Under the pieces are notes generated by a model. The model made no database searches. It was not told where the DNA came from and saw only the letters and a list, made by a program, of their open reading frames with translations. Below are positions 1-17,237 of a stretch of 64,000 nt of DNA, in pieces. Made by a program: the position numbers and the translations under genes. Positions within the stretch are counted from its first letter, which is position 1, and every line of letters starts with the position of its first letter. Origin of the DNA: Ascaris suum (taxonomy: Eukaryota; Nematoda; Chromadorea; Rhabditida; Ascarididae); assembly GCA_013433145.1 (NCBI GenBank), contig CM024186.1, forward strand, positions 1,302,001 through 1,366,000, written 5' to 3'.

Positions 1-2519
1 AAACGAATAAATTAAAACAAAGCAAAGAACGATGGAATAGATTGGACTGTTCATTAACGTCGATTATATTCTTCAAAAACAAGAACCAAAAAACGTTGAT
101 AATATTTCGCGTTGTGGAATTAGGAAGAGGGTTATCCTCGATTTTATTTTCCGTTTTACCTGAGCGAATCGCAATTGCTCCATGCTGGAGTTAAAGGAAC
201 TCAAGTTCCACAATTGAGATCCTCCAACTCCGGGATCGTACTTAAATAATGGAAGATGTGATCTATTATCCTCAAATTACTCACACTTTCATGGAATAAC
301 CTTTAGGTCAGGTCTCTTTTGTATGTCATATTTTTCGTCTATTTTTTTTTTCATTTTTGGGGAAACCTCTAGAAACGCATACACCCACAACTGTAGGCAA
401 TAGATTGAAACTCTCCGCCTAAAATACGTGACATATAATATCTGAATTAGGTTTTAAAATTTTCAATTTTATTTTATTCTAAAAGAAATGGAAAAAATAT
501 GGAATAAGAATAAAACCTCAGTTAAAAAATGTGTAAAATAAAAAAAAAATTGAAATGCAAGACATATTATTGAAAAAAAAAGTCCATATAATTTTAAAAT
601 ACAAGTAAACATATCCCTTTGAAAAATTACTTTCTGCATTTGAATTAATTTTTAATTTTGTGCTAACCCCTACGAGTTGTTATCGAATGATTCGTTTATT
701 ATTGCAAAACTTTTTTTGATTGAAATAAATTCAATCGGTATTTATTTTCCTAAATATTTTCGTCAATCGTTTTCCAAAAAAAACACACACATACATAAAA
801 TTTCAATTCATGCAAATTTGATAGTGTAATAAAATTACCCAAAAATAAATTTGTCCATATTATTCACTATTCCACCCATTGGTTTCCCTTCATATTTAGT
901 TGATATAGTCTAAGTTTTTTATGTATGAATTGAAGGAATTATTGCGTCTATTCCCGTTAATTCAGCCATGCGCTCACATTAATGCCAACGAATTTGCACA
1001 ATCAATGCGGCACCTATTTTTATGCATTTTTACAAATTTTCCTATGAATTTTTCGCCATTGAATTGAGAAAAATTTCAATGTGAGAAGAAACTTTTCAGA
1101 CGTTCTTCACAATATTTTCAGCAGTCATAGCATGCAACATTATTGTTAACGATCTAAATTTTCATCTCTTCGTCGAACTTATATTCAAGAATTTGAAATA
1201 TACTTTAAATCTCACATAAATAATTTCTTAATATCTTAGCTGCACTCCTCGCCCAATATCGATGCACCGAGAGTGGAGACGCAATTCTCGACATTCTCGA
1301 TAAACGATTGGTTAATAGATGGTTTAAAAAAAAAACGCAGAAAAGATTTGCACAAACTAACAGCTGTGCGCAAATATCAGATGACGAAAATTTTCGCAAA
1401 ACATTTTGACTAGCATGTCAGCGCATTCAAATTTAAACCAAAGCGACAGGCTGGAAGAAGCTTCTCTAGAAGATTCGCTTATTCAGCCGAACTCATCTAA
1501 AGTGTGACCTCACCCTATGGAGTGTTACCTCAGCTCGTCGCAACTGTAAGCAGATGCTTTCTGACAGATTTACACGCAGATTAAAGTGTCCTGTAGCATA
1601 TTTTAAAGTATATCGATCATTATAAATTGACATAAGGAAATCGTCATGTTGTGCATATTATATGCGTTAAATTTTATAACTCTACCTTCAATTATTTTCC
1701 AATTCCAAAACTCCTAAAGACATGCACAAGAACACATAGGTAAATTACTAACTAACAAATTCAGGTCACTAACGGTGAAGAGGGAAAATGATTAAAAATA
1801 AAAAAACCCCGCTTATGCAAGATTTAAACGTACGAATTAATCATACATATATGAGAGTTAATAATTGATGATAAAAGATGATGATTTGGCTTCATATGAG
1901 TGCATATCTGCACATTAGAAGCGAAAATAAATAAATAAAAAATAGCGCATAGATTGAACATTGGTAAGTTTCAATTGACTACGTTTTGAATGAATTGAAA
2001 CGTGATAAAACTATCATTATGGATGAGACGTTATTTCCATCATAGGCAATTGCCAGTCATCTGCTCAATAATTAAATGCGCCGACAAAAACCTTGACCGA
2101 TATCTTTCCTTCGGAAAGAAATACTTCGAAAGAATTTATTTTTCACTCTATACTAATTTTCTCGAATGGCATTTTTTTTTCACGCTTTTATATCAACTTT
2201 ATAGCAACTTAATGATGTAATATTTTTAAATAAGCATACTATTTCGATGAAAGTGAAATTTTAGCAAAGATACGCTAGTAATGTCTAAAGAGTTGAAAGA
2301 TTGAATGAGGTAATCCTATCCGAGAGAAAAAAAGAAATATTACGAGAAGAAATAAATGGGAAGACGTGTCAAAGTAGCTGGCACGATATGCGCTTTTGTT
2401 TCAATTGACCAGCCGGCTTTATAGACTATCAACAATAAATAATAAGTTTTCAAAATATTGCTTTCTTATTTATTCACATGCATGTATATCATATATGCAT
2501 ATGCGTGCCTTTTCGCGCA
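1..2519. other. AT-rich intergenic DNA, no gene seen
   Basis: Open frames here are short and resemble no protein family, and homopolymer A and T runs are frequent. No splice-bounded coding segment could be supported on either strand. Confidence 0.6.
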
Positions 2520-2549
2520 CACAGGCACATATACATTGGCAAATACACA

Positions 2550-2605
<56 letters not shown>

Positions 2606-2636
2606 CACACAAACACACACACACACAAACGCACAG

Positions 2637-2673
<37 letters not shown>

Positions 2674-2742
2674 AACACACACAAACACACATACAAACAC
2701 ATACACAGCCACCCAGACGCACAGCCATACAGACACACACAT
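2520..2742. repeat. CA/GT dinucleotide array, interrupted
   Basis: A run of about 220 bases is built mainly of ca units. It has scattered single-base interruptions (cccaca, cgcaca, aaacac, agacac), so it is an old imperfect microsatellite. It keeps several frames open on both strands, giving spurious Thr-His or Cys-Val repeat proteins that should not be annotated as genes. Confidence 0.97.
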
Positions 2743-7659
<4,917 letters not shown>

Positions 7660-7660
<1 letters not shown>

Positions 7661-9547
7661 CTAAGTTTCACAGATGAATTTGAAAAAACTCAGTTAGTTC
7701 ATATCACATCAATACCTATAGCCAATAAATTAAATTTGCATAAATTGAGATGAGATTACAATCCTTTTCTTCTATAATATACACTACGTGAATATATTTT
7801 GAAAAAACGATCTCATATAGCAAAAATTATGAAAAAAAATAGAAGAAAATATTCTAGATGAAATGTTTGTTATTACGTCTCTCATATTTCATCTCTAGAA
7901 TCGTTCACCATTACACTATTGAAATTTACTTTTTTGAACAATACAAAGTTATTAACGGCACAGAATACGAACAATAGAGCGCTTCGTTTTCTTGAATCAG
8001 TTAACTTTGCCGTTATAATTCTTTCTCTTGATTCATAAATGTTTATAGAAACACTCATCGAATTCACAAGACAATCATTTGTAAGATAAAAGTACAAAAA
8101 TTGAGGGCATTATGTGGAACTTGTAGTAAAGGAGTCAACGAAGATCGGCAAGAAAGGTTCACTGTACCATATGAGAAGCGAATTTTGGAAGCGATGGATA
8201 AGAAAGAGATGGTGGAGGACATCGGGAGCAAAGTGTTGAGATTCGAGAAGAAGACGCCATGGTAGTGAAATTTCCAAGAAAAATCGAAGATGAGGATTAT
8301 CATTGGAAGATTCTCGGAAACTCCCGGAACAACATAATCTCTTCAAAAAACGCTGAGAAACAGATTTTCAAAGAGCGGAAAAGAACATTGCCAACGACGT
8401 AACAAACTTCCATAACACTGTAGAAGGTGATCCTCCGCTGATGAGGGAGACTTCCCCCGCCGCTGCTCGCAAATCATGAACGATTACTGAAACATCTGCC
8501 CGGTGGTATATCCCATTGTTTCTCAAGTGCAGCGAAATAGCTTTGTTGAGTACTATTAGCCAACATGGTCGAGTCGTTTACCTTATAGCGTCGAGCAGGT
8601 AATACCATACAACAATTCTTAAACGGTGCGATCCGATCCAAGTAGAGTAACTTAACCGCATTCACCCGTATCGTCTTCTAAAACGACGACCTTTTATTTG
8701 ACTCTCATTTTTGATATATATGTTGCAAATGATGTTAAAAGATTTTTCTTAGTGTCAGTGGATCGTTTTGAAAAATTGAACGGAAAAACTTGAAAAGAAA
8801 TCTTTTTGATACATGAATTACTCATATAATGCTTACATTTAATTGCAATTACTTTAAAAATATCTATTCTTCGTCATTTCCTTCATTGTAAAAAAAAAGG
8901 TTAGGATAAGCCGAATAATGTATATATAAACTACAGAAATCCGTTGACGGGGATTGCAGCATCTGTCTCAGTTATTCAGTAATAAGTGATATGCCCAAAA
9001 GTATGCATATTATATTATGAAGTATGCACATATAGATTTGAAGATTTCTTCATTCTCTTCGGGGCATAGCAATGGCAATAGTGGTTTAGCTAGCATTTAT
9101 ATAACACTCTTTTGTGTTATAATGAAACATAGAGAGAGGATTATGGATGTCCTCGATAAAAAATATACATTTCTCTTTTTTTTTTTAATTTTCCGCAAAT
9201 TGTTTTTTTCAATGCAAATTTTTTGGCATTTATCGAATTTATAATCAATATTTTGCCTTTAGGAAATGAAATCCCACATAAATCTCTTAGACTGAGCTTT
9301 GAACTTTTGTAGTTTTCTTTTCAAGACAAAAATATTTCCTATAAACTATTACCTTTTAAATTTACTTCAAAAGTTATCGATATGAATGGCCATGTTAAAC
9401 AATTCTACTCGTATTAGAATAAGCCATGAAATATTGCACACCTCGAGGAAATTGTAAACCAGATGCCAGAGGTAACAGGACGCTTTGAATGTGTTCATTA
9501 TATAAGATGCGTCAATTTTCAATTTTAAATGTTTTCTCGTTTGACAG
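7660..9547. other. Intergenic, with a decayed coding-like patch
   Basis: Mostly AT-rich and featureless. The exception is 8030-8405 on the plus strand, which is less AT-rich and has two overlapping open frames of charged composition (see findings). No start codon, splice pair or family match could be established. Confidence 0.45.
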
Positions 9548-9620
9548 GCAAAAAGGCCTGGCTACCTTAAAGGTCTGGCTACCTTAAAGGTCTGGCTACC
9601 TCAAAGGCCTGGCTGCCTTT
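9548..9620. repeat. 17-bp tandem repeat, four copies
   Basis: The unit aaaggtctggctacctt is repeated four times head to tail, with one or two substitutions in the first and last copies. It is GC-richer than its surroundings and lies about 300 bases beyond the 3' end of the serpentine receptor gene. Confidence 0.93.
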
Positions 9621-9909
9621 CAGTTTGAAAGGATAATTTGAAAGGATCTTTTGTACATAAATCTCCTTTCTCATTGCCATAAAAAATTGTTTCAGTCTCA
9701 TTCATCAGTTTCAAAGACATAAGGAAATAGTATCTTTCTAGGACTATATATGAAGGAAATGACAGAAGAGTGGGAAGAATTATTCTTTTGCCCACGCTTT
9801 CGATTCACTCATAGTAGACATTTCATGAACGGATAAAAAAAAAGATATTGTCTTTAACACAAAACAATAAATAATTTCAATCTTTCAATGACGTAAATGA
9901 GATATAGAT

Positions 9910-12900
9910 TTAATGGGTAGTCACGCTATTCACCTGCAACACCTTTACCTTCATCAATTCATAAAAATAGATTACCGGAAATAAACGGTAAAATCACCTG
10001 AATCATCATAACACCAAGAAGTACGCATGCACTAGGCACAATAATAAGCAACGATGAAACACTAATTTTTCCTTTTAGAAAGTAAATTATTTCCAAATCT
10101 TCACGTTCGATCTCATCTGCAAATTTTCCATTTGATGATCATCAAGAACTAATAACATAGATGGGAAGCATCAAGTATGAGAATATTCACCAATCTATTT
10201 CATAGTTGAATTTTACCTCTTGGGAAATTAAATACATACAAAATAATATTTTACAATATATTTGTCATCACAATTTTCTTATTTCAAAAAAAAAAACTTT
10301 CTGCTTAAAAATTATGGTTATGATATGTTTATACTTTTCGTTTAATATTTAAGACATCGTTAATCGTGAAGTTGTAATCCTCGAAATTAAATACATCAAT
10401 CTATGATGGAAAATTTTTATCGTTGCCGATAATTTTCCAACTTTTTTTTTTTGAAATGAAATTTTTTTTTTCTTACATATAGAGAAATGATTCAACAAGA
10501 TATTTTTTTTAATCTTTATGATTATTGAAATATTCGACGATAAATTAACTTACACATTGATGCCCATATATTACATGCCGAATATAGAGTAGCGATAATT
10601 TGAATAACGGAAAGTATGCATAGAAATTTTGTGATTTTTACATTTTCGTTGATTTGAAATCGTGTTGAAACTGTCGATGGTGCCGATGTTCCACGTATTG
10701 TTGGCTGCAAATAATTTCTATTGCAAAAAAAATTTTCTTACTCACTTTTTTTTAGCAAATCTCATTGAAAGTCATATGAAAATATGGATGAGATCAACAA
10801 TGCAAAATAGTGAGCAGTTAACTTCATCATATCCGGAAAATGTTTCGAAGAGAACATTTTCCGGATATAATGAGCATTTTCCGGATATGATAGCAAGAAT
10901 CGGAAGTTTTAAAGATAGCGATAAACTTAACAACCAAATTTTTATAATAGATATATTCCTCTTATCGTTTAAATGGACAAACAAGAAATACTGTTATCAC
11001 TTATTACAAAATGATTGCACTTCATAAATTATATCGCTCCTATGTTTTGATGGTTTGAATTCATTACTAGGAAACAACGAAGTTAAACACACAATTCCGA
11101 TTTTAAAAAAAAAAGTTATGAATAGAATATAGTAATTAATTATATATGCAATATTTCAATTAATTAAACAAATGTACCTTATTTGATAACACCTCCAGGT
11201 TCATTTTCTTTATCTAACCCTATCACTCCTTATCACCTCAGGCGAAGGAAAAAACGATGAAGTATAAAACGAGAAATATTGTCGCATACGATAGATATTA
11301 GTACTCAAAAATCCGATTATGCTATCAATGTTGATGGTAAAAATACAACCAACGACCGCTGAAGTGAGCCACAAAAAACCGTTACAGCTAGAAAAATTCA
11401 ATATTCTATTGATCGATATTGTAGCCCTTCCCTCTCCGAAAAATTTGATTGGTGACCTTAAATTGTATCCGTATCAGTCCCCTGAAAAGTTCCATTTGAC
11501 GGCGTCAACACAATTAGTGACTATAAACTACGTTGCTATGAAATATCCACTCCAATCAATTCGCTACCGAGTATCCAAGAGAATTTATTTGCAGCTTACT
11601 GCAGGAAGGAGACGATCTTTTGGTCTCCCGAAAAAAAAGGACATTCATTTTGGAATCACACCTCGACCTCCCCTCTCCCTCCGGGGGTCTCTTCGTTGAT
11701 GACATTTATAGCAATCACCTCCATCGATGAGAACAACCTTACAGAAAAATGAAACATTGAAGAGCCGAGGTAGAAAAAATAAGAGCGGCCGTTGGTTGAT
11801 GCATAAAATTATATTATATAATAGTTTATATTGTATTCATATTTATAGTACGTACCACAATCAACGCACTACATACTCTTTTCTAATAAAACAGTTAAAA
11901 TTATACCACATAAATTACTGTTTGTGTTTTTTATGATGACAAACATAGTGCTAAGCAAACTGCATTGGTACTAGAGATCAATTCTATTCCATTGTTGAAT
12001 TATCGATGCGGGAATCGTTACCTTATTTATTAAAAGTATAAATGCGCGCCAGAGGAATTGACACGATATGTACTATCGTATCAATTTATCTGATCAACCG
12101 GTTTCACAAATTACTGAAAATCCGACTATCCTATAAATCTCCCATTGAAATTTTTTTTTGTCTCTGATCTGACTGATTTTAAATGTACGATTTTTTTTTT
12201 TGAAATTCCTCTAATTTTTTCCAAAATTGATAGATTAAGCTGAATTATCGGATAGGAGGCTGTTGTGTATAATACGATCATCAAACTTTCTAATTCTAAC
12301 TTCAATGAATATCAAATAGAAATTAAGAAAAATATCTACAAATATTGGCATAAACGCAGTATTTTTATATTGCATTTTTATAATGGAAGTTTTCAAATTT
12401 CATTGAAATAAAAATGAAAAAAAAAACAAAATAATGAAATAAAAATAAAATAATGTATAAAAAATCTACCATAATATATAGATTATAGCGATTTAATGCG
12501 AAAAATATAAGAAATGCAAATATTTGAAGGGTAAGATGAACGATAATCCAACTAGATGAATCATCACGCATTAATAAATCTATACAATAGAAGATTGTTT
12601 TTTTACACGTTAATGACCATGGAAAGATTGGTAATCGTGCTAATGAAACGATTGCCTGAAAAGAATTTTTTCTTTAATTTAAAAAAAAAATTTTTTTTTT
12701 TTGCAAAAGATTTCAAATAATTTTGTGCTAAATAATTTTCATAGATAACGGCTGAAAATATCGTTTAAAATCGAAAATTTTTTAATGAAATATAGCGAAA
12801 TATCGTATATGGCATAATAATATGCGATTGTATGGGTAGCGGAAAAGACACTGAAATATTTGAATAAATACGCTCCCCGTGTCGGGTTCAATAAGAAGTG

Positions 12901-14983
12901 GAGTTGGGTGTGGGAAAGGAAGATGCCACTATTAGGCTATAGAGGAATCACAAAATGAAACGTCAGGGGCCATGTTTTCATGGAGAACGCGGATACCTGA
13001 GAGTTTTTTAAGGTCTTCATGGAAAGTACAGGTAATGGGCAAGATATTAACGACATCTAGCCATAATGATTCTTCAGCAATGACAGAGAGTTATTGACAT
13101 TTGCTGAAAAAGAAGAACGTTAATGAACGAGAAATTTTCATTATTAAAGGCATATCTGAACGAATTAATGCAGAAAACTTTGTTCCACTCAAAGGTAAAT
13201 TCTCTTTTTCTAAGGTAATCAAAGACGACATCCTTGAAAAATAAACACAAAGAAATTTTTGTCAATGGAGTCGAAGAAAAACGATAGAGGAGAGATAATA
13301 TTGCTCCATGTTTTGCGTCAACAGGTGAAAAGATTTAATAATTTTCTTGCCCTATAATATAATCCGCGGAGCATTAATATACTGCTTGCAGGTGTTTAAG
13401 AAATAGAAGGACAACGTACGATAATTTGCATTACCTGAAAAATAATGAGAACGAAACCATAGAGGCGGATTCGTTTCGATTTTTCATAGGTAGTACAAAA
13501 CACAGTTGCTAGAATGCGTTCAGCAGCTAGCACAGGTAATGCGGTCGCCATAATTGTATGAGCGATACGTGCAGGTAATTGAATCCACGAACAAATCGAT
13601 GAAGTAAACGAAACGAATTCACACAAATCTTCCTTTCTATTCGACGATAATGTCGCTCGTATAAGAACCTTAAAGTTCATTTGTTTCTTACATCTAGCCG
13701 TAATGGTCAAAGAACTCAGAAATGATAATTAGAGAATCCAGAATTCTGGCTGAAGTGCAACCATGAACCAATTACACGTCTATGAGAGTAGCCCTCAAAA
13801 AATTAGTTTCTGAATATGAGGAATGCGGGAATGGAGGCGAGAAGATGGAGCTGCCAGTCCCCAACCCTAACTCCATCCTCAACTGCAAACCCAACTCCAT
13901 TCATGACGATACTCCAATGAATAACGAGAGCTGATACCCAGAAAAGCGCATAAATAAAGCTTAAAAAAAAAGAAATTTAATGCCACACCTTCCACGGTCA
14001 GTGTAACACTGCATTAAAAGATACAACGCGGCCATAGATTCTCTATAACTCGATAATCCACTAATTCCTCCTGTAGAATTATGCGAGAAAATGGGGCAAC
14101 CATTAAAAAGAAATGAGCCTAGTTGATAAATGATAGGCGTTTGCAGAGTTAATTAAGACACTTTGCACTACTAGGTCATTACGACAGTGAGATTTCCATA
14201 TCGAACTTAACCAATGCTTGTTCCCAACGGTAATTATAATCTAATTTTTGGCCAATTTAGATGGAAGGGTATCTGCTGTTGTAGTCAAAGAGAAAGTTCT
14301 TTTGTTTTTTTTTTCGTCGAAAAACTTGTAAAAGTTCAAAGGTCAAGTAATGCCTAAAGCATTCCTAAATCACAAACCCAATTGGAAAACATGGTTGAAG
14401 CAACCATTTTGGTGTTTGACACTTAAGAGCTATATAGACTTGTTCCCACAATATACGAAATCGTGATACCACAAACCTTACATCGTGATAATCGAAGGTG
14501 GGAGGACGTTTCAGTAACTTTATTTGTGGGTATATCACCGACATATACGAAATCGGCATCAAACGCTATGAGTCATTCATAAGTATCACATCTTCCGGCC
14601 TCCTCTCTCCCCCCCCCCCCCCCCCACCCCTCCCCTCTCTCCTTCACCACCATGTTTATAAGGAATTAATATGCTTTTCCTTGATGAACACTTTATTTTC
14701 CTTTCAGAAGGTAATTTTTTTTAATGGAAATTTTACTAACCTGATAATAGACGGTTTTTCCAAGTTCACTTAGCACAAAAATATCACAACCGAGTGCGAT
14801 CGTTGATAAAAGAAGACGACAATTGAAATGAATATTACTTGATCGTTTCAACGAAATAATAAATATTGTTGTAAGTGAGAGAAATACAATTGAGATGAGT
14901 ATTTGTGAAATAAGAAGTGAAGTGGTCAAGGAAAAATCTTCGAAAAGCGCAATAATTGCTTTACATTCAGCTGCATTCTCCAT
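9910..14983 (-). CDS. Nematode serpentine chemoreceptor (7TM GPCR, sra/srab/sre-like)
   Basis: Exons in transcript order: 14741-14983, 13435-13632, 11237-11387, 10554-10704, 9998-10116, 9910-9933 (stop). The product should be a plasma-membrane sensory receptor; the ligand is unknown. Exon 1 starts at an ATG giving MENAAECKAI, then two hydrophobic segments around the motif IHFNCRLLL. Exon 2 has EDLCEF, a membrane segment and the TM3-end motif AAERILAT followed by TYEKSKR. Exon 3 adds one segment (LWLTSAVVGCIFTINI). Exon 4 has the loop motif STRFQINENVKI and TM6. Exon 5 has a final segment (LLIIVPSACVLLGVMMI). The tail is very short (VNSVTTH). These motifs suit the nematode Sra-superfamily receptors. 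All junctions keep phase except exon 2 to exon 3, where a short extracellular-loop exon is probably missing or the gene is damaged. The intron between exons 3 and 4 carries an inverted repeat. Confidence 0.75.
10827..10891. repeat. Inverted repeat cluster with TTTTCCGGATAT arms
   Basis: The arm atatccggaaaatgtt (10829-10844) is exactly complementary to aacattttccggatat (10853-10868), with an 8-base loop. A third arm at 10875-10891 pairs with 10827-10843 over 17 bases. The cluster therefore offers two mutually exclusive hairpins. It lies in an intron of the serpentine receptor. Confidence 0.95.
14609..14625. repeat. Poly-C run
   Basis: A run of 17 C on the plus strand just outside receptor exon 1, followed by acccctcccctctctcc, making a polypyrimidine/polypurine stretch. 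It is likely to be sequencing-error-prone. Confidence 0.9.
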
Positions 14984-14991
14984 TCGATCAT

Positions 14992-15008
14992 CTAGATTTA
15001 AAAAAAAC
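14992..15008 (-). other. Possible trans-splice acceptor of the receptor gene
   Basis: Read on the minus strand, a T-rich tract runs into AAATCTAG, ending 9 bases before the exon 1 ATG. This is the usual place and form of a spliced-leader acceptor in nematodes. It could equally be an ordinary cis acceptor from a non-coding first exon. Confidence 0.4.
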
Positions 15009-15912
<904 letters not shown>

Positions 15913-16244
15913 GCATGCATGCAGCATCGATACTGTGCAGATGCATTAATTTTCCTTCTGATTTACCAGCCGCATTCTGATATTTTATTGAAATCGAATA
16001 TTTAAAGAATACTATATACATGATAACAATTGTAAGAAGTCCAGGTCCTATCCTTTAAAGAAGGCGTTTTGTTTCTTTTGCAGGATTTAAACGGACTTTC
16101 TTATTCAAGGATATGCAGTATTTGCACGTTCCTCAATTCAATAGTCGACGAAACTCTCATACTACTTTCATAAATGCCTCAATATCAGATTGCTTAATGG
16201 ATGTTACCGATCGGAAGTGAGTTATTGGTGGGAAATTGCACAGG

Positions 16245-16478
16245 TATTACCGTTTTCATCGATATATGCCTCGGGGAGCAATATATCAGGTGAATTATGG
16301 AAATCCAATTAACTGATCCGGTGAACACTAAGCGAACTACAACTATTATCGACAGCTGATAAGTCGGAATGGAACATAATTGAGCTAAACGGAAATTAGG
16401 AAACCTCCTAGAAATATCGGCCATATATTCGCCGTATATGTGCGTACAATTTCTCATCATTTCGAGAGAAATAGTTTG
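16245..16478 (-). CDS. Possible exon of a second membrane receptor (unproven)
   Basis: The minus-strand frame starts at an ATG (MQTISLEMMRNC) and reads FPNFRLAQLCSIPTYQLSI followed by more hydrophobic residues. This resembles the N-terminal part and first membrane segment of nematode serpentine receptors. It could end at a gtaata donor after codons for HISMKT. No following exons were found between here and the receptor start at 14983, so it may be an orphan fragment or a chance frame. A 40-base piece at its 3' end recurs at about 16612-16653. Confidence 0.28.
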
Positions 16479-17169
16479 CATAGAATAAAAGTTTTGACGT
16501 CATTTAGCTTAGCGAATGAAAATTGAGTAATGCTAACTAAGGCAGGTGTGTGTGTAGATTTAATGAGTTTTATTCGACAGCGTACTTTCGTTGCTAGTTA
16601 AGCTTGCAAGTTTATTATCGTTTTCATCGATATTTCCCTCGGGAAATAATACCCAAGAAAAAAAAAAACGAAAAACCGTATAATTTCGTAAACAAATACG
16701 AAATTGAGGAAAATGTTCCGTATGGAAATTCTCAATAAATCTTAATTTTATCGCTCGGAAACCTCAAAAATTCATAAAGCCCCAAATTTTAGAATATTTT
16801 AGAAAATCAGAAAAAAAAGAAACGAAATTACGATATGAGATAATGGAAAATATAACGGAGAAAATGATACAGAAATTGTACTCAAAAATCTATAAACGCA
16901 TTGAAACATTTCCAAAATATCATATGCTAATGCTCAAATATGATGCAAATTATCGGATTTATTTGGAATTTTTTATTCTCATTTCAACTAGTAACAAAAA
17001 AAAGGAAAGCAGTTTTTCAAGAACAAGTAAAATTGCTCGCCTTATATATGAAAATATTTGAATATTTCAAATGTTGACGATGCATTCGAAAATATTTTTG
17101 AATTCTTGTTTTTTTTTTTTGATTAAACCAACCAAATATTCACACTTTTGAGGGAGTCTGCAAAAAAAA
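16479..17169. other. Intergenic
   Basis: AT-rich. It contains the second copy of a roughly 40-base motif (tcgttttcatcgatat...cctcggg) also present at 16245-16285. Otherwise featureless. Confidence 0.5.
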
Positions 17170-17237
17170 AAAAACAAGCCCCGCTCTGGAGTCAACCCAG
17201 TCGTATTCGGATTCACTCCAGAGCGGGGCTCGTTTTT
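17170..17237. repeat. GC-rich perfect hairpin flanked by A and T tracts
   Basis: The arm agccccgctctggagt (17177-17192) is exactly complementary to actccagagcggggct (17215-17230), with a 22-base loop. After one a/c mismatch the pairing continues through the flanking aaaaac and gttttt to about 23 paired bases in all. The arms are far more GC-rich than the surroundings. It could be a small non-coding RNA precursor, a fold-back element or a protein-binding dyad; the sequence alone does not decide. Confidence 0.93.

Noticed and set aside
11319..11699. 126-codon plus-strand frame
   Set aside because: It overlaps receptor exon 3 on the other strand, which has the better support from membrane-segment and splice evidence.
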